64,000 nucleotides of DNA from Paramacrobiotus metropolitanus (lineage: Eukaryota > Tardigrada > Eutardigrada > Parachela > Macrobiotidae), in assembly GCF_019649055.1 (NCBI RefSeq), contig NW_026570379.1, positions 1 through 64,000 on the forward strand, read 5' to 3'. The notes below the pieces were generated by a model, which made no database searches, was not told where the DNA came from, and worked only from the letters and a program-made list of their open reading frames with translations. The position numbers and the translations under genes were made by a program. This document shows positions 44,704 to 54,686 of this stretch, piece by piece (position 1 is the stretch's first letter; each line of letters begins with the position of its first letter).

Positions 44704-45361
44704 CTTGGCCCGTTAGGTCGCCGGGTCCGGGGCATCGTGTGGCGTCGAATCCCCGAAACCCGTGCGGATCGTCACGACGGAACTTCCTGTTGGCAGTGTT
44801 GTCTGTTCTCCCGCCACTCCCAGCAACTACCGCCAATTTTCTACTGAATATTGTACTAGTGCTATTACTGCACAGTGCACATGACTACTTACTTTACTAA
44901 TACTCGTATTATTAATTTTTATCTGTACTTCCTTATTTACTATTGTTCAACTGTCGCTTTACGCCGGGCGTTACAGTAGTTGTTCAGCTCATACATCACA
45001 ATTTGCGCTCTTAGTCACAGACTTTTGCCGGTTGCCCTGTATGTCACACATCGTCAACCTAGTGAAACAGACCCATTTTTTTTAAAATTTTTTTACTGTT
45101 TTAATTTAGTTGCACGCGTGAAGAATGTTTGTCCCAGTAACGGGGCACTTCTGCCGGGAAGATGTCCTGCTGCAAGCTAGTAAAGTACGGCTATCAGCTA
45201 TGTTTTTGTAAACCAGAATGATAATTTAGAAAGGCTGGTGAGCATGCCTTCACCATGACAGCATCGGCCGGTATATAACGCCATAATTCCACCGCACATT
45301 TTAAAGAACTAACTATTCTTACGACAGCCAGAATATATTATGGTAAACCGGAGATCGTAGA

Positions 45362-45571
45362 ATGTTTCGACAATTAGCGTTGTTGGCATGGGCGCTGTGT
45401 GCCCGCATCGTCTGCAGTCTGGACTGCGAGGAACTAGCCGCTCAGTGCCAGGAGTATGGCAAGCAAGAGCGCCTAACCGTTGAACGCTTAATGAGCTTGA
45501 GCATACCCTGGCCGTTGACCGCGGAGGTCCTGCGGGAATACCAGCCGGTGGACGAAGCGTACTGCCGGTTG
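45362..45571 (+). CDS. First exon of an unknown secreted protein
   Basis: ATG at 45362 opens a typical signal peptide (M-F-R-Q-L-A-L-L-A-W-A-L-C-A-R-I-V-C-S). The mature part D-C-E-E-L-A-A-Q-C-Q-E-Y...E-V-L-R-E-Y-Q-P-V-D-E-A-Y-C is helical with spaced cysteines. A donor GGTTAAC follows codon 70 (45571/45572). Reading through gives a stop at about 45630. Later exons are not identified. The family is unknown to me. Confidence 0.45.
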
Positions 45572-46272
45572 GTTAACGTTGCTTCATTTATTCGCCGCAT
45601 TTCTATTATTAGTGCGTCATTCTGTCATTAAGGATAATTACACGTTATTGCTTGTGTTCATCTGGCCATAACCTGTGGTGATAGTACAGCTGCTTTTAGG
45701 ATTGTATGTCTTGGTTTCGATTTCTTAGCTGGGTAACTTTCTGCTCCAAAACATTTTCCAGTAGCCTCGTATGGTATTCCCGTTAATGGAGTTTGCTGCT
45801 GTTCGGTAATAATAATAGTAATAATAATAATTCATTGATAATGTTTTCCATGCGGGTGCTTTGCAGATACTCCAACAAGACCGGGCGGAAGCGACGGCGA
45901 GAGAACACCCCATGTTTCCCTGTATATTAAGGCGGATGAATGTTGTATGAGCGGTTCACCGTGTGTGACAACCTGTTCTGACCAGCGTGCCTTGAGCGTA
46001 GCACGACCAGGCACATTCACCGGAAACTGCCCATTTTATTTCTAAACCCGATTTGAGTTTTGTGGCTTCTTCCGTTGGCACGAGACGCGTTCTAATCGAC
46101 CGAAGCGAAGCGAAGGTCCTCTATGTTCAAGATAACAGGAGTTTTTGTCGGTCATGTCGGTCACGCACTAATCTGTCCGTCGGTCACGCTGCTCACGCAC
46201 TACGTAATAGCAGAAAGCCGATAATATTATTACAGGGTAGTGTGAGGTTATATAGGGGGGAAAACCGTCTTA

Positions 46273-46440
46273 GTGGAGCCGGTTCATGGCGCTGCTGCCG
46301 TCACCCGGCTGGAAGGTGACGTTACGGAAGTAGATAATACGGTTAGATCGGGCGCGGTACATAAGCACCATGTTTAAGCTCCAGCCGGGTGACGGGTGCA
46401 GGAGCAGTTGCAGGGAGGTGCGTTTTCCAATATGGGGATG
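46273..46440 (-). other. Possible C-terminal exon of an unknown gene
   Basis: The minus strand reads R-T-S-L-Q-L-L-L-H-P-S-P-G-W-S-L-N-M...I-I-Y-F-R-N-V-T-F-Q-P-G-D-G and a stop at about 46273. No acceptor is visible before it because the fold-back element at 46425-47250 begins there. It could be an exon cut off by that insertion. Confidence 0.3.
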
Positions 46441-47250
46441 GTCGTTTGTGGGCCATAATTTTTAACCGATTTCCGGTTTTCTTCTTTATCTGAATGAAGG
46501 ATTCGTTTGAGTACCTTAAATATTTTAAAAACCGATTTTTTCTTTTCTTCATCTGACCATGCAAGACTTACCCTTCACAGAGCGAAATTTTAAAAACCGC
46601 TTTAGAATGCGACGTACACCAGTGAAAGCCGAAGCCACTGCACTACACAAGAAACATGTGCGGCTGTTGTGAACGCCACATGTGCACGATTTCGTAACGC
46701 TTCAGTTCAACTTACAAAGGTCAATTTTTAAGAAGTAAAGGCTTAAATTAAAATAAAATCAAATAAATCTAAACTGAATTGCTCAGCAGCACATCAGCGA
46801 TCGTGATTGCATTTTTCTTAGTGTAGTGCTGATATGCTGCTGAGTAATTCATGTTAGATTCATTTGATTTTATTTTAATTTATGCCTTTACTTCTTCAAA
46901 ATTGACTTTTCTAAGTTGGACTGAAGAGTTACGAAATTGTGCACATGTGTCGTTCACAACAGCCGCACATGTGTGGCAGTGGCTACATTTTTCTTGGTGT
47001 AGTGCAGTGGCTTCGGTGGCGTGGCTAAAGCGCTTTCGTCACTGATTTTTTTACGTCGCATTTGCAAAAGAACGGTTCAACCTTTTTTAAAATTTCAAGT
47101 ACTCTGTGGAGGGTAAGTCTTGCATGGTCAGATAAAGAAGAAAACCGGAGGAAAATCGGTTTCGGAAAAAAAATATTTGAGGTGGCCCACTCAAACGACC
47201 ATCCCTCATTGACTTACCATAGTGGCCCACTCAAACGACCATACGGGTAT
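46425..47250. mobile_element. Large fold-back element of a second family
   Basis: Two arms of about 400 bp are reverse complements around a centre near 46830 (for example 'cacatgtgcggctgttgtgaacg' left, its complement right). The ends read TGGTCGTTTG(T/A)GTGGGCC; the right end carries this terminal motif twice (47176-47200 and 47222-47244). No coding capacity is evident. Target duplication is not resolved. Confidence 0.75.
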
Positions 47251-48389
47251 ATTATGTGAAAGCATGTGTGTTTTTCACTGCTGTGTATTTACTAAAACAA
47301 ATCGACATTGTAAAAATTTGAAATTTGTTCAATTTTGTCAACGTGGAAAACCGGTTCCTTCTGCATTGCAGGCGGTCCGATTCCAGCACTTTGCGTTTTT
47401 CTTTTATGAAAATCGTAGTAATTTATGGCTTTTGCTTATTGATTATTTTCCTTTAGTGATTTTATTTAGTGCCTTTTATGCGAAATGAGTCAATGAGTAA
47501 ATTCTTTACTTAACAACTGTAGCAGCAACGTGTTTATTAGGGCCCGGAATAGGCTACTAATGTACCTTAACGAGCATAATTTTTGTTTGGCTTGGCCAGG
47601 TGCTGTTGACCTATAGTTTTGCAAATCTTTCCATGTAATCACACGTTGCCGAAGCTAGCAGTCAGATTTTGGATCATTTAGCTGAGTGACGAAATCTGAT
47701 GAACACGTTGGTCAGCGATAATGAATGAATGTCAGGTGGAAAGTTGTAAGGAGAATTGTGGTACCATAAAAGTGTTTGGGAGCACTGTAAGTTGAACGAA
47801 GTGTTTTGTGTACAAAATATGGCACCAGGGACTGACATACTTCCCTTAAATGGGTCAATATGTATTTTTACGGGCGGAATAAGATTTATCATTGTAAAAG
47901 TACTCGTTGTACTCCTTAGTTAAGTAATTCGTATGCTTTTCTGTATACTCCTTATGAAGAAATACTGTATTTATTGTTTTTATACTAACACAATTTGAAA
48001 TTTTTTTCTGCTTGTACTCTATACGTGGACCTGTTTTATCTGTGGAAATTTTGTCAATCTTCTTCCCTAAAACGCTCTACTGTAAACTTTCGCTCTGAGG
48101 CTGTTGGCAAATCATTCTAGCTGCATAATACAGGCAGCATATTTTAATGTTGACTAGAAATATGTGAATTTAAAGTAGGATGAAAATTCGTAATACAGGA
48201 TAAGATTTTGTTCAGAATGGACCATCTTACGGAAATTTATGGCTTCGCTTCGGTCTTTTAGTGCTAGCCTGCAGCGGTGCGCTTCCCTAGTAAATCAGGC
48301 CTGCGATCTGGCCGCACAGTGAACTGGTGTTTCTCGATTCTGGTAATCGTAATCATAGCTGCTGCATGACCTCGCATCCTTACCCAACA
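47251..48389. other. AT-rich spacer, nothing assigned
   Basis: A fragment of the TTAA fold-back family may lie at about 47770-47855 ('gtgtttgggagcactgtaag' to 'cttcccttaaa'). No gene is seen. Confidence 0.35.
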
Positions 48390-48538
48390 TGAACAGTCGT
48401 CCTGGACAGGCTCATGTGGCAGTTATGCCAAATCAATCTCCCTTTACCAACGCTGCAGAATGCAACACTGCGCTATTAGAACGACTTAACAGCGTTTGTG
48501 CAGTATACTGTAAAGGTCATCAGCAATAACCGTGCGAC

Positions 48539-49135
48539 TAGGGTTGAAATTCAAACGACTTTTGGCCGTTTTTGAAATGATTTCAAATGAAATTGATTTG
48601 AAATGAAATGAAATTTGAAATTTCAAAATGAATTATTTTATTAATTTTTTAATAGGTTATTTCGAAATTTTTTCCCGGTATAAAACCTGATATTAACTGA
48701 ATGGTTAACAATAACAGTTTTTTCCACTGATTTTATCAACAATTTCACTGTATTGTGAGAATTTTCAAGCTGATTTCATGGTTTTCTCCACTCAAACCTT
48801 ATTAAAAAATAATTTGATGAAATTGTAGAACCTCGTAACTGAATGGTTAACAATAACAGTTTTTTCCACTGATTTTATCAACAATTTCACTTTATTGAAA
48901 GAAATTTCAAGCTGATTTCATGGTTTTCTCCACTCAAACCTTATTAAAAAATAATTTAATGAAATTTTATCCCATTTCAAACCGTTTCAAATGCATTTCA
49001 CGCGGTTTCATAATTTCAAATTTTCACAATTCAAATCATTTAAAATCACATTTCAAACGGGCCCTCGTTTGAATTGGAAATGATTTGATTTAAAGCTTGA
49101 AATGTGAAATGTTTGAAATTGTGATTTCAACCCTA
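48539..49135. mobile_element. hAT-type MITE with 8-bp target duplication
   Basis: Terminal inverted repeats TAGGGTTGAAAT...ATTTCAACCCTA flank 597 bp, and CGTGCGAC is duplicated at 48531-48538 and 49136-49143. An 8-bp duplication and such ends are typical of hAT elements. The core contains two tandem copies of a 142-bp unit (48695-48836 and 48837-about 48975). It split the 3' flank of U9. Confidence 0.9.
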
Positions 49136-49389
49136 CGTGCGACTGCGGGTACGAACATGGGACAATTTAAAGCGGATTAAAAAAGCATGACAAGTGCTTT
49201 CTTCATAGCCTGCCATAAACCATCATAAACCACTGTTTCCTTTCCATGTCCCGAAGTGAGAAGGATGCCGTTGCTTCCGTTGTAACCTGCATAGTACACT
49301 ACTGTCGTCCCAGAACTTCCCAATGAAAACATAAGAAAGCATAAGAAAACATTAGAAAGCATCCGCAAAACGTGTCAAACATCCATCAA

Positions 49390-49937
49390 GACCAAACCAT
49401 TGACCGGTGCGTTAATGGCACTCTCCCGGTTCATACGGTGAGACACGGACTACGACAGAGACATATTCAGCCAGTTGATGAAGTCCGGAGATGCGCAGGA
49501 AGCCGCTGCATTAGCGGACGGCGCGAGAACCGGCACAGAGGAGGCCACAGCGGACCCGGACGCAGCCGGTACTGAATCAGGCACAAAGGTCCCTTCCTCG
49601 TTGAGCGGAAGAGCTGCGTTTTGGGAGAATCGAGTACATTTTTGCTTGCGTGCAACCAATCAACAACACACACTACACGCCAACGTTCTTGCCGTAAAGC
49701 GTTGCAAGGGCACCGCGACATTTCGCCGAGGACAACTTTTGGTCGCCGACATTTCGCCGCAAAACCAGCTCGCAGCGCGAACTTTTGCCACAAGACACCA
49801 TGGCGCGCGACATTTCGCTGCGAGACCGTTTCGATTCCGGGGTTATCTTCCGGCCCACATTTTTCTAAAATAGCGAAGTCACACCTACTCGGTAGCTTCC
49901 GCGCCCTTCTGCTTCTGGGTTTCCTCATATTTCGATC
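49390..49937 (-). pseudogene. Array unit U9: long-tail last exon fused to a distant N-terminal exon
   Basis: The last exon (about 49450-49649) keeps [18 protein letters not shown] and the long tail (F-I-N-W-L-N-M-S-L-S), but its acceptor is deleted. The conserved intron block follows (49690-49830). Then, without any HMG or C-clamp exon, the end of the N-terminal exon appears (49888-49937, K-Y-E-E-T-Q-K-Q-K-G-A-E-A-T-E with donor GTAGGTG). A deletion has removed the whole middle of the gene. It is non-functional. Confidence 0.8.
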
Positions 49938-50047
49938 CTTTTATCGACCTTGACTTCGCAGTCATGTTCAACTCGATTATTAAATCGATCGGTTTTAAAA
50001 TGGAAGATTTGCGGTTTAATTATCGGTTTATTGGGCTTGACATTTAG

Positions 50048-50858
50048 TGGACGGCACGCTGGCGGAGGCCATGCTGCACCACCGCGAGGACGACCGCATC
50101 ACCCTGCCGGGACTGGCGCCGACGCCCATCGTGGCGGACAGCGTGGTCAGCCGGCCGCGGCTCGGGACGGACGCGGAGCTGCAGTGCCGCGTGCCGGCCG
50201 GCGTGGACTGGCGCGAGGTGGCTTGGCTGCACCACAACTGGCCCGTCTTCGCAGCCGGCCAGCCGCAGCCGCCGCCGGAGGAGGGCCCCCCGGCCAGCTG
50301 TACGCCTTCACCCGCGTCAACGACACCCTCATCCTCGGTGTCCGCAACGTCAGCCTGGCCTCCGCCGGCTTACTGCACTGCGCCACGCACCCCGCCGCAC
50401 TGCACCAGCGCGTCCTGCAGCGCTTCCTGCTCCTCCCGCGGATCACGCACCGCCGCGACGTCTTCGTCCAGCCGGCGGCCGCCGACACCTACCTGATGGC
50501 CACCGAGGGCGAGAGCATCGCGCTGCAGTGCCGCATCCGGCTGCCCCTCCCGGAAGGCGTCCGCCGCGACTTCCCCAACCACGTTATGTGGCTGCAGCAC
50601 GGCCGCATCCTCCGTGGGCCGTGGGCGCCGCCCTACGAGCTCCCGCGGGTCACCGCCGACGACGCCGTCAAGACCTACACCGACCCGGGCCGCGTCAACC
50701 GGCCCGGGGAGACGGCCGTCGCCACCTTGCTCTTGCAGCCCATCAGCCTGGATGACCAGGGATACGTCCACTGCCTCTTCCGGCCGCACTGGGGCGTCCA
50801 TGAATGGATCGTCAACACCATGACGCTTGTTGTTTTCCCCAAGAACGACACGCAGTAG
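50048..50858 (+). pseudogene. GC-rich relative of the two-Ig-domain gene, frameshifted and without exon 1
   Basis: It starts right after a 3' splice site (CATTTAG) at the same residue as exon 2 of the 33638-35200 gene (x-D-G-T-L-A-E-A against L-N-D-M-L-A-E-A). Both Ig domains are present (L-Q-C-R-V...V-A-W, S-L-A-S-A-G-L-L-H-C, L-Q-C-R-I-R-L-P-L-P-E-G, H-V-M-W, S-L-D-D-Q-G-Y-V-H-C). The frame changes once at about 50285-50295, in a run of six C. No exon 1 is possible nearby, because array unit U9 ends 110 bp upstream. GC content and CpG density are much higher than around it. If the frameshift is an assembly error, the exon could still belong to a gene through distant splicing. Confidence 0.75.
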
Positions 50859-52171
50859 CCAAGCACTACCGCATTTGTGTATAGTTCAAGTTGCACGCTA
50901 TTCGTTAACATATAAAATATTGTTACCAATCAGCTGACACGGTATGGTAGCTTACGTACTGTATACTGGAGCATGACAGTAAACGCTCCGTTGGTTTCAT
51001 TACAATCATAACAGTAATCGGTCTGGCCGCACAGTAAACTAGTGTTTCTCGATTGTGGTAACCGTAATCATAGCTGCTTCGTGACCTCGCATCCTTTTCC
51101 AACCTGAACAGTCGTTTGCTCCCTGGAAGCGCTGGGTAAGCAATTCCAGTTGAGATGCTGTAAGAGCATCGTATTAATATTGTAGGCTTATAGGATATTG
51201 GTAGCAGCACTTATGGCTCAACCATTGAACGTATTACTGCCACCCAGCTTTGAGCGAGTGTTACCCGTATCTTTACACGGCTACGTCTGTGACCTTTACG
51301 ATATGCCGTAACAACGATGTTTAGTCGTTTAATACCGTAAGCCGTATTCTGCACAGATCGTAAAGTCAGACTGATTCCAACATTTCCGCCAGAAGCACAC
51401 TACCACAAAATGAGACCGTCTAGCCACATGCCAATGCATTCAGTTCACAACATTTCCAAGGACATTCCTCTCCGTTATCACACTTTCCAACATACCACCC
51501 AAGGCTATCGATACACTTCCCATGACAAATGAAAGTTAGTTATACAACAGCATGAACAACAGGTGCACGCGCCGGTCATGCGCATCCACGCATCCACACG
51601 CGACTGGCAGCGCGTTGTTAGTATTAGCGGTTCCCCTTGGGACGCGTTATCAGCGTTATGCGGCTAGCACGAGTTTGCCGTATTACTGCAAAACATAGTC
51701 TTGGGTGGCGTGTTGGAACTTAGATAGTTGGATAGTGTCGATGGAATTAAGGGAATCGTAGCTGGACAGGCTCATTTGGTGACAGCTATGCAAATCTCAC
51801 TGCGGTATTAAAACGACGTAGCAGCGTTTGTGCAGTATACTGAAAGGTCATCAGAAATAAGCGTGCGACTGCGGGTACGAACATGGGACAATTTAAAGCG
51901 GATTAAAAAAGCCTGGGAAGTGCTTTCTTCATAACCAGCCATAAACCTTTCATAAACCACTGTTTCCTTTCCATGTAACCAATAACGATCAAGATACAAT
52001 ATACAATTAAAATAATATGCAAATTCCCAATCATCATCAGTCCTATCCAGAAGTGAGAAGGATGCCGTTGCTTCCGTTGTAACCTTCACAGTACAGTAAC
52101 GCCGTCCCAGAACTGCACAGTAAAAACATCAGAAATCATAAGATAACATAAGAAAACATCCACAAAACGGT
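50859..52171. repeat. Spacer with two copies of array-flank sequence
   Basis: About 51010-51120 ('ctggccgcacagtaaactagtgtttctcg' type) matches about 48310-48400. About 51740-52170 is the same 3' flank as 12230-12640 and 49140-49390. No gene is assigned. Confidence 0.45.
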
Positions 52172-53139
52172 TCAAAGATCCATGTAGATCGAACAAAGGT
52201 CAATTGTGTCAATGACACTCTTGGTTCGTAACGTCAGACACGGTCCCACGGACGACGACAGATACATATTCAGCCAGCTGATGAGGTCTGGAGTTTCGCA
52301 GGATGCCATTGCATCAGCGGCCGACGCGAGAACCGGCAACGATGAGGACACAGCGGACACGGACGCCGCCGGCGTTGAGTCTGGCAAACGGCTCTCCTGC
52401 TCGTTGAGCGGAAGAGCTGCTTGTTGTGACAATCTTGAACACCTGTCTCTGCGCCTAAAATGCAAGATACATATGTGTCCTAGTACGGCCAATTATAAAG
52501 TACACACTACATGCAACCGTTAGTGCAAGAAACCGTGGAAGTGGCACTTCGACTTTCGCCGAGAACCACTAGGTGCCAGACATTTCAGTCGCCGACATTT
52601 CGACTTAAAAATCAGCTCGCTTTCTTGGTTTTTCTAGTTTCTTATGTTTCTTAGCCTAAGAATACCTAAGAAAACATTCATGAAAACCAAGAAAACCTGG
52701 GAAACCTAAGAAATCTTCGAGACCAGGAAAAATCAAGAAATTCTAAAAAGTGCGATCACAGATCTGGAAAGTGCCAGACACGAACTGCTTACCGGCATGC
52801 TACACACCATTCCGCTCGCCGGTCCCAACAAGACATTGCTCTGCATGTTTTATAGGTCTCATCATGTTTCTCACGTCCTTTTTCAGCCATTGCACGATAC
52901 TTGCTCTTCTCAGCGACATCCAAAAAGCGCCACCAAACACATTCGAACAACTACACAACCAGATTTTTAACAACCGCGACGAAGTTGTGACGCTGACCTT
53001 CTCGCCCAAAATCTGGGCAATGTCCCTACAATCTGCCAGCGTGTTTTCTGCTCGTGCGCGGGCGCGCTGCTCCTTCATGAACAGTTGGAAGGCCGTCAGC
53101 GGCTTTTTGATGTGATTTCCTTTCTCGTTCCTTGCTTCT
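52172..53139 (-). pseudogene. Array unit U10: long-tail TCF/LEF-like unit with an in-frame HMG/C-clamp exon fusion
   Basis: First HMG exon 52998-53139 is open (N-H-I-K-K-P-L-T-A-F-Q-L-F-M-K-E-Q...I-A-Q-I-L-G-E-K). The next exon (52793-52932) begins as the second HMG exon (W-R-F-L-D-V-A-E-K-S-K-Y-R-A-M-A-E-K) and after about 28 codons continues in frame as the C-clamp first half (T-C-R-A-M-S-C-W-D-R-R-A-E-W-C-V-A-C), so the intron and the box C-terminus are gone. Its acceptor AG has become GG. The last exon 52172-52454 is open, with a diverged clamp (R-R-D-R-C-S-R-L) and the long tail (S-W-L-N-M-Y-L-S-S-S-V... ending Y-M-D-L). Upstream sequence is deleted. It is probably non-functional, although the fusion is frame-preserving. 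Confidence 0.8.
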
Positions 53140-53279
53140 CTAGGAAATAATAACTAGTCTAGAAAACTATGTTATTTATCGGTAGAAGGCGCAGCTGACT
53201 TAAAATTTAGAATAAAAAATCGAAGGCTTCGAATTAAACGGTTCTGGTGATGCCCACGCATAGGAGATTAGATGTAAAG

Positions 53280-53878
53280 AACTGGTTCGGTAAATGGTAT
53301 TAAATTCCTGTACATGGGCGAAAACCTTTACTTTTGCGGGCTCCCAAACACTTTTTGGTTTTGTTTTATGACATTCTTTAGCCAGATGATTTGTATACCT
53401 AAGCGTAAAAACCGTTTGTGTGCGCAACATCCGGTTCGGGAGTTATGACTTTTAGAAAATTCCAAAAAGTTTAAATGCATTCAAGTACCAAATGTACCAA
53501 AACTCTCATTTTGGGCCGATCTACTTTAAATTTCGCATGTAAACGCACATATACATGAAGATCGTTTTCACACCGAACCACGGTTCCGGCATTTTTTTCA
53601 CATTTTAAAATTGAATTCATCAATTATTTTAAAATATGGAAAAAAATGCTGCAAATGTGGCTCGGTAAAAAACGATCTTCAGACGTACATCCATTTATGT
53701 GGAAAATTGTAAAAAGATCGGTTATTAATTAGACTCTTGGTACACACGAATGCATTTAAACTTTCTGGAATTTTCAAACAGCCAAAACTCCCGAACCGGA
53801 TGTTGCGCGCACAAACGGTTTTCTCGCCTGTGTATACCAATCATCTGGCTACAGAATGGCATAAAAGAAAGTACCATG
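53280..53878. mobile_element. TTAA fold-back MITE, copy E (ends lost)
   Basis: Both arms and the AT-rich centre (about 53600) are present with the usual landmarks. The terminal TTAA repeats are missing on both sides, the right end stopping at 'atggcataaaagaaag'. Confidence 0.75.
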
Positions 53879-54089
53879 CACTAGGACAGTTTTCACACAA
53901 TTCAAAATAAAAACAAGTTCGTGGGTTGCATGGGCCGGTATTAATGGACGCGACGTCGCCAATCTTTACACTAGAAAAATTAAATTCTCCATACTAAATT
54001 TTAAGCGCTATGAATTGTTCTTATTTTCGAGCATACATTTTATTGAAACTCAACTGATACGGTCGCTCTGGGTTAGCGTCAATTTTCCA

Positions 54090-54429
54090 GTGCTTTAAAG
54101 CGCTGTCACGGCGCTTGTATTTTGCTGTCCATCCAGGATGGGTTTGTGCCAGCTTTTCGCGCTCCTGTTGAGCCATCGCATAATACTTGCTCTGCTCAGC
54201 ACACTCCAGCGAGTTCCACTACAAATAAAACAGTCATTCCAGAACCAAAGCCTCGTACAGTCGCTACAGAGTTCTGACGCCCACCTTTTCGCCCAAAATC
54301 CGCGAAATGGCCATACAGTCAGTCACCATGTATTCGGCTTGCACCCGGGCTCGCTGCTCCTTCATGTACAGCATGAAGGCGTTCAACGGCTTTTTGATGG
54401 GATTTCCTGCCTCGTTCGTTGCTTGACTC
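54090..54429 (-). pseudogene. Array unit U11: HMG exons only
   Basis: First HMG exon 54285-54429 follows a CGAGCAG acceptor as in U3 and U8 ([26 protein letters not shown]...I-S-R-I-L-G-E-K). Second HMG exon starts at 54218 (W-N-S-L-E-C-A-E-Q-S-K-Y-Y-A-M-A...H-P-G-W-T-A-K-Y) and runs into foreign sequence at about 54100, losing the basic tail. C-clamp and last exons are absent; a fold-back element lies beyond. No N-terminal exon is seen upstream. The HMG part itself has no stop. Confidence 0.8.
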
Positions 54430-54686
54430 CTGCTCGATGTCGACAATAAAACTTAATTTCGAATGAGTAATTGAAATACAGTGAAATCCGGCGTATAGTG
54501 AACGACGCAAAAGACGGCAATTTAAAACAACTATCCAGTATCGGTTAAAGGTCACTCTGGCCATTTCCGCTCGCACCACCTCGGCTAGTGCGCATTGCGG
54601 GCGCAGTCCTCTTTTAATTAATACTTCGTATTGGTTTTAATTTACATAGTTTAGTTGTTTAATGTATTATGTGAATGCAACAATAT

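Noticed and set aside
44690-44770. tRNA gene suggested by 'gtcgaatccccg'
   Set aside because: No cloverleaf could be formed and the A box is missing.
49950-50050. N-terminal part of the 302-codon frame starting at 49950
   Set aside because: The first 100 codons are an out-of-frame reading; the Ig homologue uses another frame up to about 50290 and starts at the acceptor at 50048.
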